DNA of 64,000 nt from Hermatobates lingyangjiaoensis. Lineage: Eukaryota; Arthropoda; Insecta; Hemiptera; Hermatobatidae. Made by a program: the position numbers and the translations under genes. This document shows, piece after piece, positions 48,101 through 59,652 of the stretch; within the stretch, counting starts at the first letter, position 1, and the number at the start of each line of letters is the position of its first letter. The stretch spans positions 3,614,501 to 3,678,500 of the forward strand of contig JAPFBL010000049.1 in assembly GCA_026182355.1 (NCBI GenBank). Reading direction: 5' to 3'. The notes beneath the pieces were generated by a model, which was not told the origin of the DNA, searched no databases, and worked only from the letters and a program-made list of their open reading frames with translations.

Positions 48101-48295
48101 ATGACATCAGAAAGAATATTATAAAAACAATATGGACAGGGTGGAAAACCGAATGGAATGAAGAAACCACTCAACTTTGGAAAATAATAGGATCAATTGG
48201 GACAGTAATAAACACTGGATCTGGAAATCGAGAAACGAATGTTACCTTAAACCGCCTAGTTATAGGTCATGCCCAGCTATACATACTTACCTGTT

Positions 48296-48500
48296 ATCCA
48301 AAGAACAAAGACCCTCATGCCCAAAATGTACAGATGTGTTGATGGTGACCCATTTTATTGAAGAATGCCCACAATTAGAGGAAGAAAGGATGTCAGCAGG
48401 TATACCATCAAAATTGATAATAGCACTAGCCCCTGATAATAAATATTCCAGTGAAGTGACATCATTCCTTAAGGAAATAAAGTTATACAACAAAATATGA
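48296..48500 (+). pseudogene. C-terminal CCHC finger of the I-like element
   Basis: Frame 48177-48500 ends with CPKCTDVLMVTHFIEECPQL, a C-x2-C-x8-H-x4-C finger (48318-48368) typical of the end of ORF2 in RNase H-bearing insect non-LTR elements. Stop TGA at 48498-48500. Confidence 0.75.
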
Positions 48501-48744
48501 GGAATTAGAGAATCGAACAAAACCAGACAGTGCTAATGTCCTAGTAGACGATGTACTTATCAACTGTAAATAACAAATGCAACAATTAAATTAATCTCAT
48601 TAATAACAAATATGAATGCATTATTTTTGTTATTATGAATATATTATTTTATAAGTGAATTCTACTTTATGCTATTTTTATTTGTAGTGATTTATTTTAA
48701 AGTTTTTTTTATGATTAAAGACTTGTATATTCATTGTCTGAATC

Positions 48745-48830
48745 AGGAGTTTTCTACAGGGGTGAAACTCACCCTTAGGGGTAAATTTTGGGTTTCCATG
48801 TCACTTATATGACTGGCTCAAGGATGAAAC
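48745..48830. repeat. Dispersed block also found inverted at 61808-61885
   Basis: ACAGGGGTGAAACTCACCC and GGGTAAATTTTGGGTTT here; the complement of 61835-61875 reads CACAGGGGTGAAATTCACCC and GAACTTTGGGTTTT. Function unknown. Confidence 0.55.
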
Positions 48831-48959
48831 TTTTTGTCGGTTATACCAAAATTGGAATTACTGGTTTAGAATATCGAAATGCTATTATTATTCTTATTTT
48901 TATTAATATACTGTGGACTGGAGTCTTATTGGACTTGGACTAACAACTTAGTTTTTAAG

Positions 48960-49720
48960 TTCTGTTGAAGTATAATTGTTTATGGAGAAGTATCTCTTAC
49001 TTCTCTTGGTATTAGGTATAAATTGCCACAAATCTGTAACTTCGTCAAGGCAAGTTCCTGTTATTTAGATAGAATGTGATAAAGGTGTCCACCGTTTAGA
49101 CACAGAGTTCGCATTGCTCGTATGATGTTAATTATAAGTAGCTTGTATAAGTGGTACTTAAGAAAACTATTTACGGTTAAATATTCCACATTTATTTATT
49201 TTTTTTATTCTTCTTTTATCTGATTTCTTCTTCATCTATGTATTAATTATATCATTGAGGAAGCTCAATGATTGTATCATTGGGGTATTGCACAAAAATA
49301 CTGGGAACCTCAGAAAGCTTGACTGGCTTCAGGTCTGCTGACCTCATCGCCTGTATTCTCATGTGTCCAGGTACGCACATCGAGTTCACTTATTTGAACT
49401 GACTACATTCTGAAGAGAGAATAAACATTTCCACACTAATTTTTACTTCATAACCATGAACTTTAAAGCTTCCAGTGTAGTCTAATTGCCTGATAAAATG
49501 TATATCTTTTTTTATGGGTATTTTTATAAAATACTCCCCACAAAAAGCTTTATCGCAATCCCTGTGATCTAAATGATAGCGAGTTATTCCTCCCAGTCTA
49601 CAGAAATGTTGCAATTTGGGCCTATAGTACCCACTGTGGTTTTGTTTTTGATTTTTGGCCCGTAAGTATTCCAGACCTTCATGAAAACAGGATGTTCTAA
49701 TCCAGGAAATTATTTACATC
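48960..49720 (-). pseudogene. Non-LTR relic with RNase H-like end, minus strand
   Basis: Open stretch 49614-49390, then after a stop CVPGHMRIQAMRSADLKPVK (about 49385-49325), resembling the W-VPGH-x-GI-x-GN-x-x-AD block of RNase H. Downstream text (49150-48970) is shared with 11870-12185 and 53650-53720. Heavily decayed. Confidence 0.45.
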
Positions 49721-51389
49721 ACTTCGAAGCCCTCTTAGACATTTTCTTTGATAGTATTAGTATCTGACAGCATAAAAGGCAAATTATTAAAGTTTGCTTT
49801 TATTAATTTTTTGAAAATTTTATCTCCCACATAAGTATTTTTATTTCGAATTTAGTCAGAAGAATTCAGATGTATACGAATATACAAGTGTACATTTGTA
49901 AAAAAAAAAAAGGATGTTTAATAATTTTTAAACATCAATCAGGTACTACCTCACCAAACTCTAACATATGTCAATGACATTTACTTATGAACGATACATT
50001 GAATATACTAATTGAGAAATGATTACATATGGCATATGGAAGTAAAGTAAGTTTTGCAATTAAGTATTAAAGTCTTAATAGATATGCTTACACTTTTACG
50101 TTGCTTTTAAGTACAGAATATTATGAACGAGTAAGAAACATTCTTTTCTCAATTTATAATAATTTTGTTCTTCTGATTTATGGGTAACCATTGTGAATAA
50201 TGCTGTGTTCATTATAGTGACAAAATAAATAGGAAGTATAGAGAATTTTTTTTTTAATCCAAAAAAGAGGATTATTCAAACTTTACAGATTCCATAGAAT
50301 CAAATATTTTCTATGAGAAAGAACAAACAATATTAAATCAGTGAAATAAAAAACTTATCTAAAGGTAAGGAATTATTTTATTGCTGATATATTTTTTTTC
50401 TTTTATTTCATAGTAATTCGTTTATTGTATTAACTTCCGCAAAAAACAAACCATGATTTTAAGAAAAACACTGTTGCCTTTTAAATCCTATCCTGGGACT
50501 TTGTATGGTCACATTGCGATTGGCGTCAGTAACATCTTTATAGGTGTTTTTCAACATCAGCCGTTGTAACCAATACAGCCGTATCTTAGAGAATATTTTC
50601 TTCTTCTTTCATTCATTTAACAATGATTCCTTAAAATTTTCTAGTGCCAACAATATTTAAATCATATCACTATATCAACCATCAACTAATATTATCTGTA
50701 GTATCGAATTTATATTTGTTTAGTAACTTTAATGTTCCATGAACAAAAAACTCTAGAGTGGTCTGCACTCAACATTCCAATAAGTCAATATAATATCACC
50801 CACTCTTTTATACACTTTCTTTTTCATATATTTATCAGTTTGTTATCACATAAGATTCCAATCTGTGTGATAATTTGTAAACACTTCGACGCTCCCGATA
50901 AATCTTATATTTACAGTAATTATTCTTTGTTTCAGCATGTATTAATCCATTCTGAAGTTCCTCGATTAATACATCCATGTAGTTGTGCTGATGATTGAAT
51001 TGATAACAAGAATTTGCTATCAAATGCTTCTTTTATATCCAAAAAGTTTAGAGTAATTCTTCTAACCCCTTAAAGTTTTTCCTATTTTGATCATCAAGAT
51101 TGTTGGAACTGGTTCTATTATCTTGTCCCTGTGATAGGCATGTTCTTTCTCTTGAAGATGCTAAATTACCTAAATATCTCATGTTTGTATAGATAGAACT
51201 TTTGTAATTTTTAATGTAATATTACTCTGCTAATATTGTAAGCACATGAAATACTCCTACTATGACAATGTCTAACAATAAATTTTAAGTTCATGAATCA
51301 GTTTTATAAAAGTATTTACAGATAGTAGCGGTATTTGTAAACATATCGCATCAAATCATTAAAACATTTTTTCTTCAAATTTTTTGTAT
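49721..51389. other. No gene recognised
   Basis: AT-rich; overlapping frames at 50732-51023 on both strands lack any domain. Confidence 0.4.
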
Positions 51390-51565
51390 TAAAGAAAAAA
51401 TCTGTCAGACTTGATTCTGAGGTTAAAATCCCATGCTGTATTAAAGACTTCCTTACAGTAGAACAGACTGTTTGTTTCATTATTCAATATATTGTTATAA
51501 GCTTTTTCCCAGTTTAGTCAGTTAAAAATACTCCAAAAGAATTTCCGTATCTAAACCAGTTATTT
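51390..51565 (-). pseudogene. Non-LTR RT fragment, twin of 8640-8770
   Basis: Shares with 8640-8770 the blocks GTATTAAAGACTTCC, TTGTTATAAGCTTT, CCCAGTTTAG and ACTCCAAAAG; an RT thumb-side fragment on the minus strand. Confidence 0.55.
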
Positions 51566-52260
51566 CTGAATTAAACCAGTCAGAAATATCAGTATAGTGA
51601 TTTAACAAACTAATCAAGAGTAATGAACAGACTAAACATTAACAGATACAATTAACTAACTTTACTAAAAATTAATTGATCTAACAAGATTTCAGCTTTT
51701 ATTGTGATAATACTAGGTAAAGTTTAAACAGTAACTAAATATGAAATCTAGAATTAAATAAAAGTTAGAACTGGGAAAGGATGGAAAGAGTAAGTGTGGC
51801 GGGTTGATTGGTCCTGCAATGACCGGCTACCAGGGTGCCAGAATTGGTTCTTTAGTACTAAAAAAAAAAAGCACTGCTAGCAAGTGTACAAGTATTACCA
51901 AATTTTTTCATCCTGAAAAGAAATTCTGCAGATTCACGAGTAGATTGTTTATCTGGTCTTATAACTAGCAGGCGAAGTTTTAATTTTTCTATAGGCATTA
52001 AGTGTGCCAGTACTAAAGGTACAAATTTACTGCGTCATGTGATTTGAAATTACCATTATAATGAAGTGCGATTATTACTGCAGAAAACTAAATGATCATT
52101 AATCATTGACGAAACGATATAAATATCAACCAAAAAACAACTTGTTCTTTTAGTGAGATAGTATTATTGTGGTTCCCAAAAAACTACTGATCAATATCTA
52201 ACTTTATTAGAAATAACAGAATGCGCTGCCAAAAGATTTTTTGATCTTTGAATAGTTATT

Positions 52261-52312
52261 TTAGAAAAAATCTGGTGTGGCCTACACTCAACTTTGCTAT
52301 AAGTAAGCTTAA
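52261..52312 (-). mobile_element. ACTTTAC-family 3' end, minus strand
   Basis: TCTGGTGTGGCCTACACTCA then ACTTTGCTATAAGTAAGCT, the complement of the family tail. No body follows. Confidence 0.65.
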
Positions 52313-52429
52313 TATTAAACTCGTTGACAATCATTTTTTTTTAAACTTATCTCCACGCGAGTCAAAACGTCGGCTCTTACGGTCTTTTTGATCGGATTTT
52401 TGGGTACAATCACTCAGATCAGTGTCTAG

Positions 52430-53260
52430 AACTGATGCCCGAGTTCCATCCCCTTCACTAATTCATTAAGGGATGCAGCGGGGAAATATATTAGTAAAAT
52501 CTTATACAGTATACAGCGGTAAAATCTTATTAGTAGTAATAGTATTAGTATTCCCCGACTGTTCAGGTTCGGGATTAACTGTCAGCAGCTTTCTAGCGCA
52601 GTTGTCTCTATGTGGATGGCAGTTTTTTCTGCCTCCCCACTCCCCTACACTCTGTTGATCCTATTAGAAGACTGACCTTTTTTAAGTGACTTCTAAAGCA
52701 CCCGTGTCCTGTCAGTAGACCTACTAGTAACCTCATCTGACTCTTTGGTAGTCTCAGTAGGGTACGTGTGACTCATGGGTTCCTCTCTGGTAGCAACCAC
52801 AATGAGAGCCACCACTGTTAGATCTCCAACGACTCCACTGTTCGTTCCTAACCCATCCTGTTACCTCACTTTTAGTCCTCCTATAGGGTATGGGTAAAGC
52901 AGGTTCCATACCTGGTATATTACCAGGTTCCATAGATCATGGATAGTGATGATCTGCCAAGACTAACTGACTAGTTATTCCTGCTCAGTTTTGGCGAAAT
53001 TACCATCTGCTATACGGCACAAGCCCATCTCATGCACCGTTTGCTTGGATAGTACCTTATGGATTCGACTTGCTTCTCTGACATCACCAACGAAGTCGCA
53101 AAATCTCCTCCAGGATGTTCCTTTGGCTCTCCTGACTTCTTTCCATATTCAGTAAGAGCCTTATGATAAGCCATTCATCCCTATGCTTTGCTAGATTGTA
53201 GAGTTTCCTGACAATGGTGTCCTTCCTTGGTGTCCTGACAATCAATTTACTTTTGGTTTT
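52430..53260 (-). pseudogene. Non-LTR retrotransposon linker region, minus strand
   Basis: GC-richer than its surroundings. The minus strand (about 53150-52985) reads KEVRRAKGTSWRRFCDFVGD, then VREASRIHKVLSK and IADGNFAKTEQE. This is the segment between endonuclease and RT of R1/Jockey-type elements (consensus RRAK-x-x-SWR-x-FC, E-x-x-R-x-x-K-x-L-S, L-x-x-x-DG-x-F). Farther on LADHHYP resembles the LL-x-x-HFP step. Beyond 52900 the frame is lost. Confidence 0.7.
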
Positions 53261-53519
53261 GCTTTAATGTGATTATCGTGCAGACTAAATATCAAGCTGT
53301 CTACTAAAATTTATCAAACTCATAAATAATCAATTTTATGAGTTCATTTATTTTAGTGTGCTATTTGGTTTTATGAATTATAGTAAAATTAAATCCATTG
53401 ATCTAGAACAGTATAAAACGTTAATAGTATTAGTAAACTGAGGGTCTGGGTCCCATCTCACTCATGGAAATCGCTACCATATCTGTTCTATTTGATTTGT
53501 AGTTTCTAAAATGTACATT

Positions 53520-54990
53520 AGATTTTCATCTGTTTATTGAACTTAGCAGTGGTTGCTACAGAAGTGGCTCTCACTTTTATGGGTCTTAACATATTTTTTC
53601 AAAAATCTTAACCTCTTAAATTTGTTTCCGTAACATTCATATAGAATGTGTTCAAAGATTTCCTCCTCTTCCAGAGAGAGTATCCATTAACTCCATTATT
53701 CGTATGATGTTAATTGCAGCTTGCATAAATGTTAGTTAAAATGACAATGTCTTTTTAGATATTCCGCATATATTTTTAAATGCGCTTTTTGAACATTTAT
53801 TATATGGTGACAAATTTAAGTTCAGTGAGAATACTCGTAAGCTTTTTAGACATCTTATATCTGTTTCCTTCTTTATCCACTCATCAATAGCATCCTTGAG
53901 AAAGCTAGGGTATTATTAATAATTTTTGACCCTTCAAAAAACCTACACAAGAGCTTCTTTCGTTAAATCAGAAAACTCCTAATTGAAGTGATTATTTGTG
54001 ATGACTTCTTCGTCTCCTGTAAACTCTCTATGATGACACTGTATCTGTCAAAATATAGACGAAGTGATTAATATTTTGTTCCATATAATATTTCAATAAT
54101 CTGTCTTCAATTTAGGTATTTTCATTTCATACTAGACACAGTATACTGCAAATTACCTCATTCTTGACAAAAATAATTTAGAGGGAACGTTTAATATTTT
54201 TCCCATTTTGTGGATATGGCAGGTGGTCTTATAATACCTAGCCCTTATAATACTTAGACCCGCTTGTTTTGTAGTTTATTAAAATTGCATTAAACAATTA
54301 TCATTTTGCCACCTATAAGTGTGATACCACTGGGTTTATGATTACAGTTATCGAACTTTTTAGATACAAAAGTCTAAATGTGGGTTATGAACCTTTGTTT
54401 TACCAAAAAGTCTTTCAGCAGAACATTCCTTTGATAAGCGGCAAAACATAAGGTCTTTTACAAATATCTTTGTCAATGTTTCTGTTACTTGGCTTTTCAA
54501 ATTAGTCCTTCATCTAAAGAGATATCAACGGTTTTTCATACTTCTTAGAGTTCTGGTTCAGTCATTTTAATGAAGAGGTCTTTGAGACCAAATTTCTTTT
54601 TTCTTCAGAAAGGAATAAGAACTGCTTTAGCTAGATTTATATCCAGATCTTTCTCCTTTGCCCATCTTAACCAATTAACTGGATGAACTCAAATTCATTA
54701 TCATCAAGCATTCATTACTGTAAGCATTCACTTACAGTAAGAGGGTCGTCCGAATATCCTTGCGAATCGTAACCTTGATTGTTTAGAGTATGCAGTAATG
54801 CATCCATAATTAATTAACAATGGAGACTCCCTATATGGACAGCATTTAGAGTAAAAAACTTAGTTTTTTTACCACTTTTAGAGCTGTGGTATATCAAACA
54901 TTAATTATTCGTATGTTAGATTGTTGTAATGCATTCTATAGTTCTTGGATTAGTTCTGATTTAATGTACTGAAAGCCGTGTTATGAAAAG
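53520..54990 (-). pseudogene. Non-LTR RT relic, minus strand
   Basis: About 54800-54735 reads LLHTLNNQGYDSQGYSDDPL, a Y-x-DD box in the setting seen in insect R1/Jockey elements; then about 54660-54590 reads WAKEKDLDINLAKAVLIPF (compare C-x-x-x-GL-x-IN-x-x-KT). The remainder is decayed, with 3' blocks shared with 48970-49150. Order relative to the linker at 52430-53260 is reversed, so at least two copies or a rearrangement are present. Confidence 0.6.
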
Positions 54991-55084
54991 TGAATTCCCC
55001 CTGAATATGATATATTTTAATTATTGCAATATTTGGAGGAATACTAGTATTATTCATCGTGATAGCCAGAATTGCATCAAATAT

Positions 55085-56266
55085 TTAAATAAAATCATAA
55101 TTATTATTATTATAATGAAACCAATTTTAATAATAAAAAATAGAGGAAAAGAAATTAAAATAAAAATTAAAGAACAAAGAAATATAGAATTTGAACCAAT
55201 TACAATATCTCAAATATTTTATTACCAAAATTTAATCTTTCTTAAATTATGGTAATTTATTTACTATTAACCATAATTACAGCAATTTTTAAAACAAGAA
55301 TTCAATACGAAGGGTTTTTACGAAAACAATATAATAAAAAAAAACAATACTTAAGTTTCACCCTCATTTTAAATTTGCGAATTCATCACTATTTGGTTTA
55401 ACATTTAATATTTTATTATGATGAAATTTTGGGTCACTTAGGAATATGCTTGAAATTAAAATCATAACAGGAATGTTTCAAGCCATACATTACCTAGCAG
55501 ACAGGAATTAGCATTTGAAAGAATTATTCATATCTGCCGAGTAAACAGAGGGTGATTACTAAAATGTGTTTGTACTAACGGAACATCAATATTCTTTATT
55601 TGTCTGTACCTTCAGAGTGGGTGAAGTACTTATTATAGTTCATATACTGTTCATAACATGAACGCCAGGAGTTATTATATTATTTTCAATCATAGGAACA
55701 GCATTTTTAGGGTACGTACTGTCATGAGGACAAACATCACTCAGAGAAGTGACCGTCATTACTAATTTATTATCAACAGTATCTTATTTATGAGAAGAAA
55801 TAGTTTACCATTTTTACATCAAACAGGATCAAATAACCCAATACGAACTAACTAAAATTGTAATAAAATACTATTTCACTGTTATTTTTGGGTATAAGGC
55901 ATTATAATAATAACAATTATACTATTCATATTTATAATACTAAATTCATAAGAACCTTGATTTATAGGAGATTCATAAAATGTCATTCTAGCAAATTCCA
56001 TAGTAATAGTGAATGATACTTCTTAATTGCACATGCTATTTTACTATCAATTCGAAACAAACTTGAGGAAGTTATTGCATCAGTTCCATCTATTTTAATT
56101 TTTATAACAATTCCATTTGCAAACAAATTAAAATGTCAATCAAAAAGTATTGCTCTATTAATCAGCCCATATTCTGATCATTCATTACAATTGTAATTTT
56201 ACATGAACCTGCAGAAAGATCCTATTCTTACGGGTCAAATAATTACAGTTTTATATTTTTTATCTA
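55085..56266 (+). pseudogene. Nuclear mitochondrial insert (NUMT): ND6 end and cytochrome b
   Basis: With the invertebrate mitochondrial code (TGA = Trp): 55251-55350 reads MVIYLLLTIITAIFKT, resembling the ND6 C-terminus, followed by cytochrome b in order. The cytochrome b parts are NFGSL (55422 on), IITGMFQAIHYLAD (55462-55503), ELAFERIIHICR, TNGTSIFFICLYL (55579-55617), GTAFLGYVLSWGQTS, then after a jump FLHQTGSNNP (55811-55840), and EWYFLIAHAILLSIRNKL (about 56010-56065) and DPILTGQIITVLYFL (56218-56262). An internal block of roughly 60 residues between EEIV and the FLHQTGSNNP segment is missing, and frameshifts are frequent. ND6 then cytochrome b on one strand is the usual arthropod order. 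The stretch 55085-55250 may be more of ND6, less surely. Confidence 0.88.
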
Positions 56267-56345
56267 TCTATATACTTATAAAACTCTGTTGATCGTGATT
56301 GCTTGTTTCATTACACATGCTCTGAACTCAATAAATAGTGAAATA

Positions 56346-56425
56346 ATATAGACCTTGTGAGGATCGAACCCACGATCCAACACACTGTCCTCTGCGCCCA
56401 ATGGACCTTACTGCAACAGGCCCCC
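56346..56425 (-). other. tRNA-like module inside Helitron C
   Basis: Minus strand: an A-box-like stretch GTTGCAGTAAGG, and a T-arm GTGGG-TTCGATC-CTCAC whose 5-bp stem pairs (one G-T). B-box GGGTTCGATCCTC matches the pol III consensus. Acceptor pairing is poor. Sequence differs from the module in copies A and B, yet it sits at the same place and orientation. Confidence 0.6.
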
Positions 56426-56639
56426 AAACCTGATACAAATGACGTTTCGTTTTTAATGACGAGAATATGAAATGATAATTTATTATATGAAAAAATGACA
56501 TTTATTATAGTAAACAGAAGTTTTAGAAATTATCAAATTAATATAAGTAAAATATTAACAGGATACAATTCTGTCTGCTTCAAATACCACTTTGTCATAA
56601 TGCCTACATTTTCTTCTTTTGATATGTCTATTTCAATAA

Positions 56640-57790
56640 AAATTATAGAGTAAGGCTACCAATGCTCTGGGAGGTACAGGAAAAAATCTTAATAAAACTA
56701 ATTCTCGCTAAATTAAGGAGTTTATGAATTGCATATGCTGTAGCCTCCTCAGGAATTGGTGCCACATTAATGGCTGGTGGTTGAACAGCACATCTAGATT
56801 CAAGTTTCCTTTATATGTTAGAAAAAATGACTTTTGTAATTTCGATAAAAACTTTCCAACTGCAGACTTAGTAAGGGCTGTAAAAATAATTATTTGGAAC
56901 GAACGTCCAATGATGAGGAAAGAAAGTTTTGAAACAGTCAACAGAACTTCCAGAGATATATGTGACAACAATTAATCATTCGAGGAAATATTGAATATGT
57001 ACAGTTGTGATTTAGGCAACTTCTTCCAGTTGTCAAGAGAGGCAATGACGCTGAAGTCTATAATGCTTGCATAAAGTATTTTTACTTTTGGCGCAAATGT
57101 ACTAAATTTCATTTAACTCACAATTTGAGAGGCCAAGAAGAAAGTGAGAAATATTCTAGGTTTCGGATAAATATTGGTGAAGACCGAATTGAAAAGAATG
57201 AAAATAATGAGATTGCACTGCCCGAAGACATGATTATCTGTTCACATAATTTTCACCAGTGTATTGAATTCCTTTACTCTTCATTCGCCAACCACAAATA
57301 TTGTTCACAGAAAATTCTGTATTAGTTCCATTTAACGAGACAGTCAGGGAAATTAATCATAAGCAAATTGAAAATTTTCCAGGTGAAATTAAACAATATC
57401 AGTCATATAACTTGGTTTGGGTAGGAACGGAAGTCACATGTTCAATAATTTCTTGACTCACTAGAGTAGTCTGAATTGCACCAATATAAGCTAAAACTCC
57501 AAACAATACTTTGTTTGGAAAATTATCGTATCACGGTTTCAAGGAGAAATAGTTTTAATTCTAAGATTGAAAATTGTTTTATCAGAAGAGGACAACATTC
57601 CGTGCTCAAGGATTCAATTTCCAATTAAGTCAGCATTTGCCATGAATATTCATAAGCCTTAAGGAGAGACAACAGAAAGTTTTAGTTCATTTAGGTAAAG
57701 CAGTACATATTTTAACATGGTCAATTGTATGCTGCTCTCATTCGGGTCAAACAAAAAGGAAACAGTTTTTTGTTGCAAAATTCAAATTGT
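56640..57790 (+). pseudogene. Helitron Pif1-like helicase relic (copy C)
   Basis: P-loop ALGGTGK (56664-56684), then a frame shift; a stretch with GRTAHSRFKLPL-like text degraded to GGWxNSTSRFKFPLYVRKND (56775-56832); VKIIIWNERPMM (56880-56915; Walker B region, with N for the usual D); and a segment matching the Pif1 middle (INIGEDRIEKN..., IALPEDMII, 57166-57239). Near 57705 come FxHGQLYAALIRVK-like remains. Frameshifts and stops throughout. Confidence 0.85.
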
Positions 57791-57940
57791 ACAAAAAATA
57801 TTGTAATTAGATGAGCATTGTCATAAAAATATTTTCATTTTACTAGAGATGATTGATTTAGAGTTTATTTGCATTTATATGAACATGATTTCATTAAAGA
57901 GGAAGGAGCTGGATGGCCCAACGGGTCACGGGTAGTCTAG

Positions 57941-57994
57941 TTCTTTATAAAAATCCAACAGTATTAAAAATATTAAATAACCTATAGAAAGCAC
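57941..57994 (+). pseudogene. NUMT, end of cytochrome b after Helitron C
   Basis: Joined in frame to the left side it reads SILYKNPTVLKILNNL and then TAG (57988-57990), a fitting insect cytochrome b C-terminus. How far the mitochondrial sequence continues toward 58080 is unclear. Confidence 0.85.
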
Positions 57995-58129
57995 TTATAT
58001 AAAAAAATAATAAAACATTAAAGTTCTGGTATTAGCTTCACTAATAAAAAAAAAGATTTACAAAATTTGAAATATAAATGAAATATAAACAATAAAATAA
58101 ACAAAATAATTTAAAACATAAATAGGCAA

Positions 58130-58400
58130 AAAACCCTTCGGACAGTTTCATAATAATCCAAAAGTTTTAAGATTCTAAATTTAGTAGTTTGAGAGAAAAA
58201 AATGTTGTCTAACACTCACGTTTTGGCGTAACTTTTTCATGAAGCAATATTGTCCAAAAACCATTGGGCTCATCTACGCTATAGATCCTATTTTTGAGTA
58301 AAATATAAATATAATCCTTCAAACAGAGTGTCCTGTAGTGTATCCACAAACTTTTGGAAATACACCCATCCACATACACACAGGCATGAGCTGTGAAAGG
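58130..58400 (-). mobile_element. ACTTTAC-family, diverged fragment, minus strand
   Basis: Complement of the diverged subfamily at 14690-14900: blocks near TTTTCATGAAGCAATATTG and TATCCACAAACTTTTGG match. Neither end is present. Confidence 0.5.
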
Positions 58401-58859
58401 GAAACGTAAGCTTAGACTGAGGCTGAAGAAAAGGAAGAAAATTGTAAAAAAATAAAAGAAATGTGTAATGAAAAACACTTATATTTAAAAAAGAAATTAC
58501 TATTACTTTTCAATTAACAGTATCTTTTTGTTTATCAATTCTTTTTTATAAAAACCTTCAAATTTTACAATTAGATTAGCATTTTTTCTTTTCTTTACAA
58601 CTTTTTCAATCAAATACACATTGGGAAGCATTGGTTTTTTGCGGTTTATGGTGGGAATCGTCCCCTAACATCATGGTGCTTTCCATCTTTTAGCTGATAA
58701 GTTACATTTTAGAGTGGGCAGAATATTGTATCTAAGAAAAACTTGGTTCACTAATTCCTTTTGTAGCATCTTCATGTTCTAATTGTCGTTGGGGCGTTCA
58801 ATTTAAATTGTGCCAGTTAAAGTTGAAAACTATAATTTAATTTAAGCGTTTAACATTTC

Positions 58860-59190
58860 ATGTCTTGTGTTAATTACAAGATGGTAACGACAATTATGAA
58901 GGAAAACACTAATTTAATCTAGTGACATTAACAAGGAAACATAAAAACAATTTTCTCAGATTTCAAAATTACATATTTTAAGAAATTATATTTAATAAAA
59001 TCGATTATTACAAAATCAACTTAATTTACCTGAATAAATATTATTAAAATTTGAAATATCATTTCTTTAATTAAGGAAAGTATGTCATTTTTAATATACA
59101 ATTCCAGTGTTTTTCTCTTTTGTTCACGTAGCTCTTTATCTACCACAGAAGTATTTTCAAAATCGAAAGTGTGCTACTTGAGGGATGGGA
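58860..59190 (-). mobile_element. Penelope fragment, minus strand, inverted partner of 60441-60990
   Basis: The minus strand at 59187-59090 reads HTFDFENTSVVDKELREQKR then KTLEL, followed by a 3' region that is the near-reverse complement of 60740-60920. The peptide resembles the tail of Penelope proteins after the GIY-YIG domain (TFDF-x-NT-x-V-x-D), so this is a 5'-truncated copy. Confidence 0.6.
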
Positions 59191-59364
59191 AATTAGGGCT
59201 GTTGCATCTTTTAATTTTTTTGAATATTTATACAAATTTGTTCTTAATATTGTTGTAATCTTTTATAAAAAAAAACAAAAAGTATTTCAAATTTCCATTT
59301 AATCAATGTTTATCACAGACAATTAAAAAAGTCCATATCTTTAGAAAAATCAGTCTTACCTACT

Positions 59365-59425
59365 AAGCAGCAGTTGTGATTCGACTAGTTTTGTACAAGT
59401 ACATCTTCAAGTAGAATTAAACATA
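59365..59425 (-). repeat. Penelope-type motif, single
   Basis: The minus strand reads CTTGAAGATGTACTTGTACA then AAACTAGTCGAATC, a degraded version of the CTGANGA-hairpin-GAAA pattern, with a GTAC-rich hairpin. Confidence 0.35.
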
Positions 59426-59640
59426 ATCAAAGACTGATGGGTTTAAATAACTATCAAACAGGTGGTACCAATATTATTGCTATATATTATTATGGGCAAC
59501 ATAAATGGTATCTTGGTGTCTATTATTAATATTCGTTATTGTTATTAATTTTTTCCTTACTATTTATCTAATTTAATTCTTTTATAATTTAAATCATCAT
59601 CGTAAAGTTCAGTGTGGCCTGTCAAAATTTCATTTTTGTT

Positions 59641-59652
59641 AGTGGTTTAAAT
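59641..59652. repeat. SINE target-site duplication, left
   Basis: AGTGGTTTAAAT; right partner AGTAGTTTAAAT at 59973-59984, 11 of 12 matching. Confidence 0.8.

Larger units (their letters stand above)
43664..48500 (+). mobile_element. Non-LTR retrotransposon, I-like, broken
   Basis: About 4.8 kb in the order ORF1 (gag, zinc knuckles), APE endonuclease, reverse transcriptase, RNase H, CCHC finger, all on the + strand and all broken by stops and frameshifts. The presence of RNase H after RT, with a CCHC ORF1, points to the I, Loa or R1 group of insect elements; I favour I-like. No poly(A) tail or target-site duplication was identified, so both borders are approximate. Confidence 0.85.
56267..57940 (+). 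mobile_element. Helitron C (lineage 2), complete, inside the NUMT
   Basis: 1674 bp. 5' end TCTATATACTTATAAAACTC preceded by A; 3' end GGCCCAACGGGTCACGGGTA, GT, CTAG (57937-57940) followed by T. Removing it joins cytochrome b text in frame, confirming both ends and an A|T insertion with no target-site duplication. It carries an antisense tRNA-like module and a helicase relic; no Rep domain. It shares layout with copy B but is clearly diverged from it. Confidence 0.92.

Noticed and set aside
48960..54990. One single full-length minus-strand retrotransposon
   Set aside because: The domains are out of order (RT at 54.7 kb, linker at 53.1 kb, thumb at 51.5 kb, RNase H-like at 49.3 kb), so several relics or a rearrangement are needed.
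54983..55255. 90-codon Ile/Lys-rich protein
   Set aside because: It overlaps the start of the mitochondrial insert and has mitochondrial-type composition; better seen as NUMT sequence.
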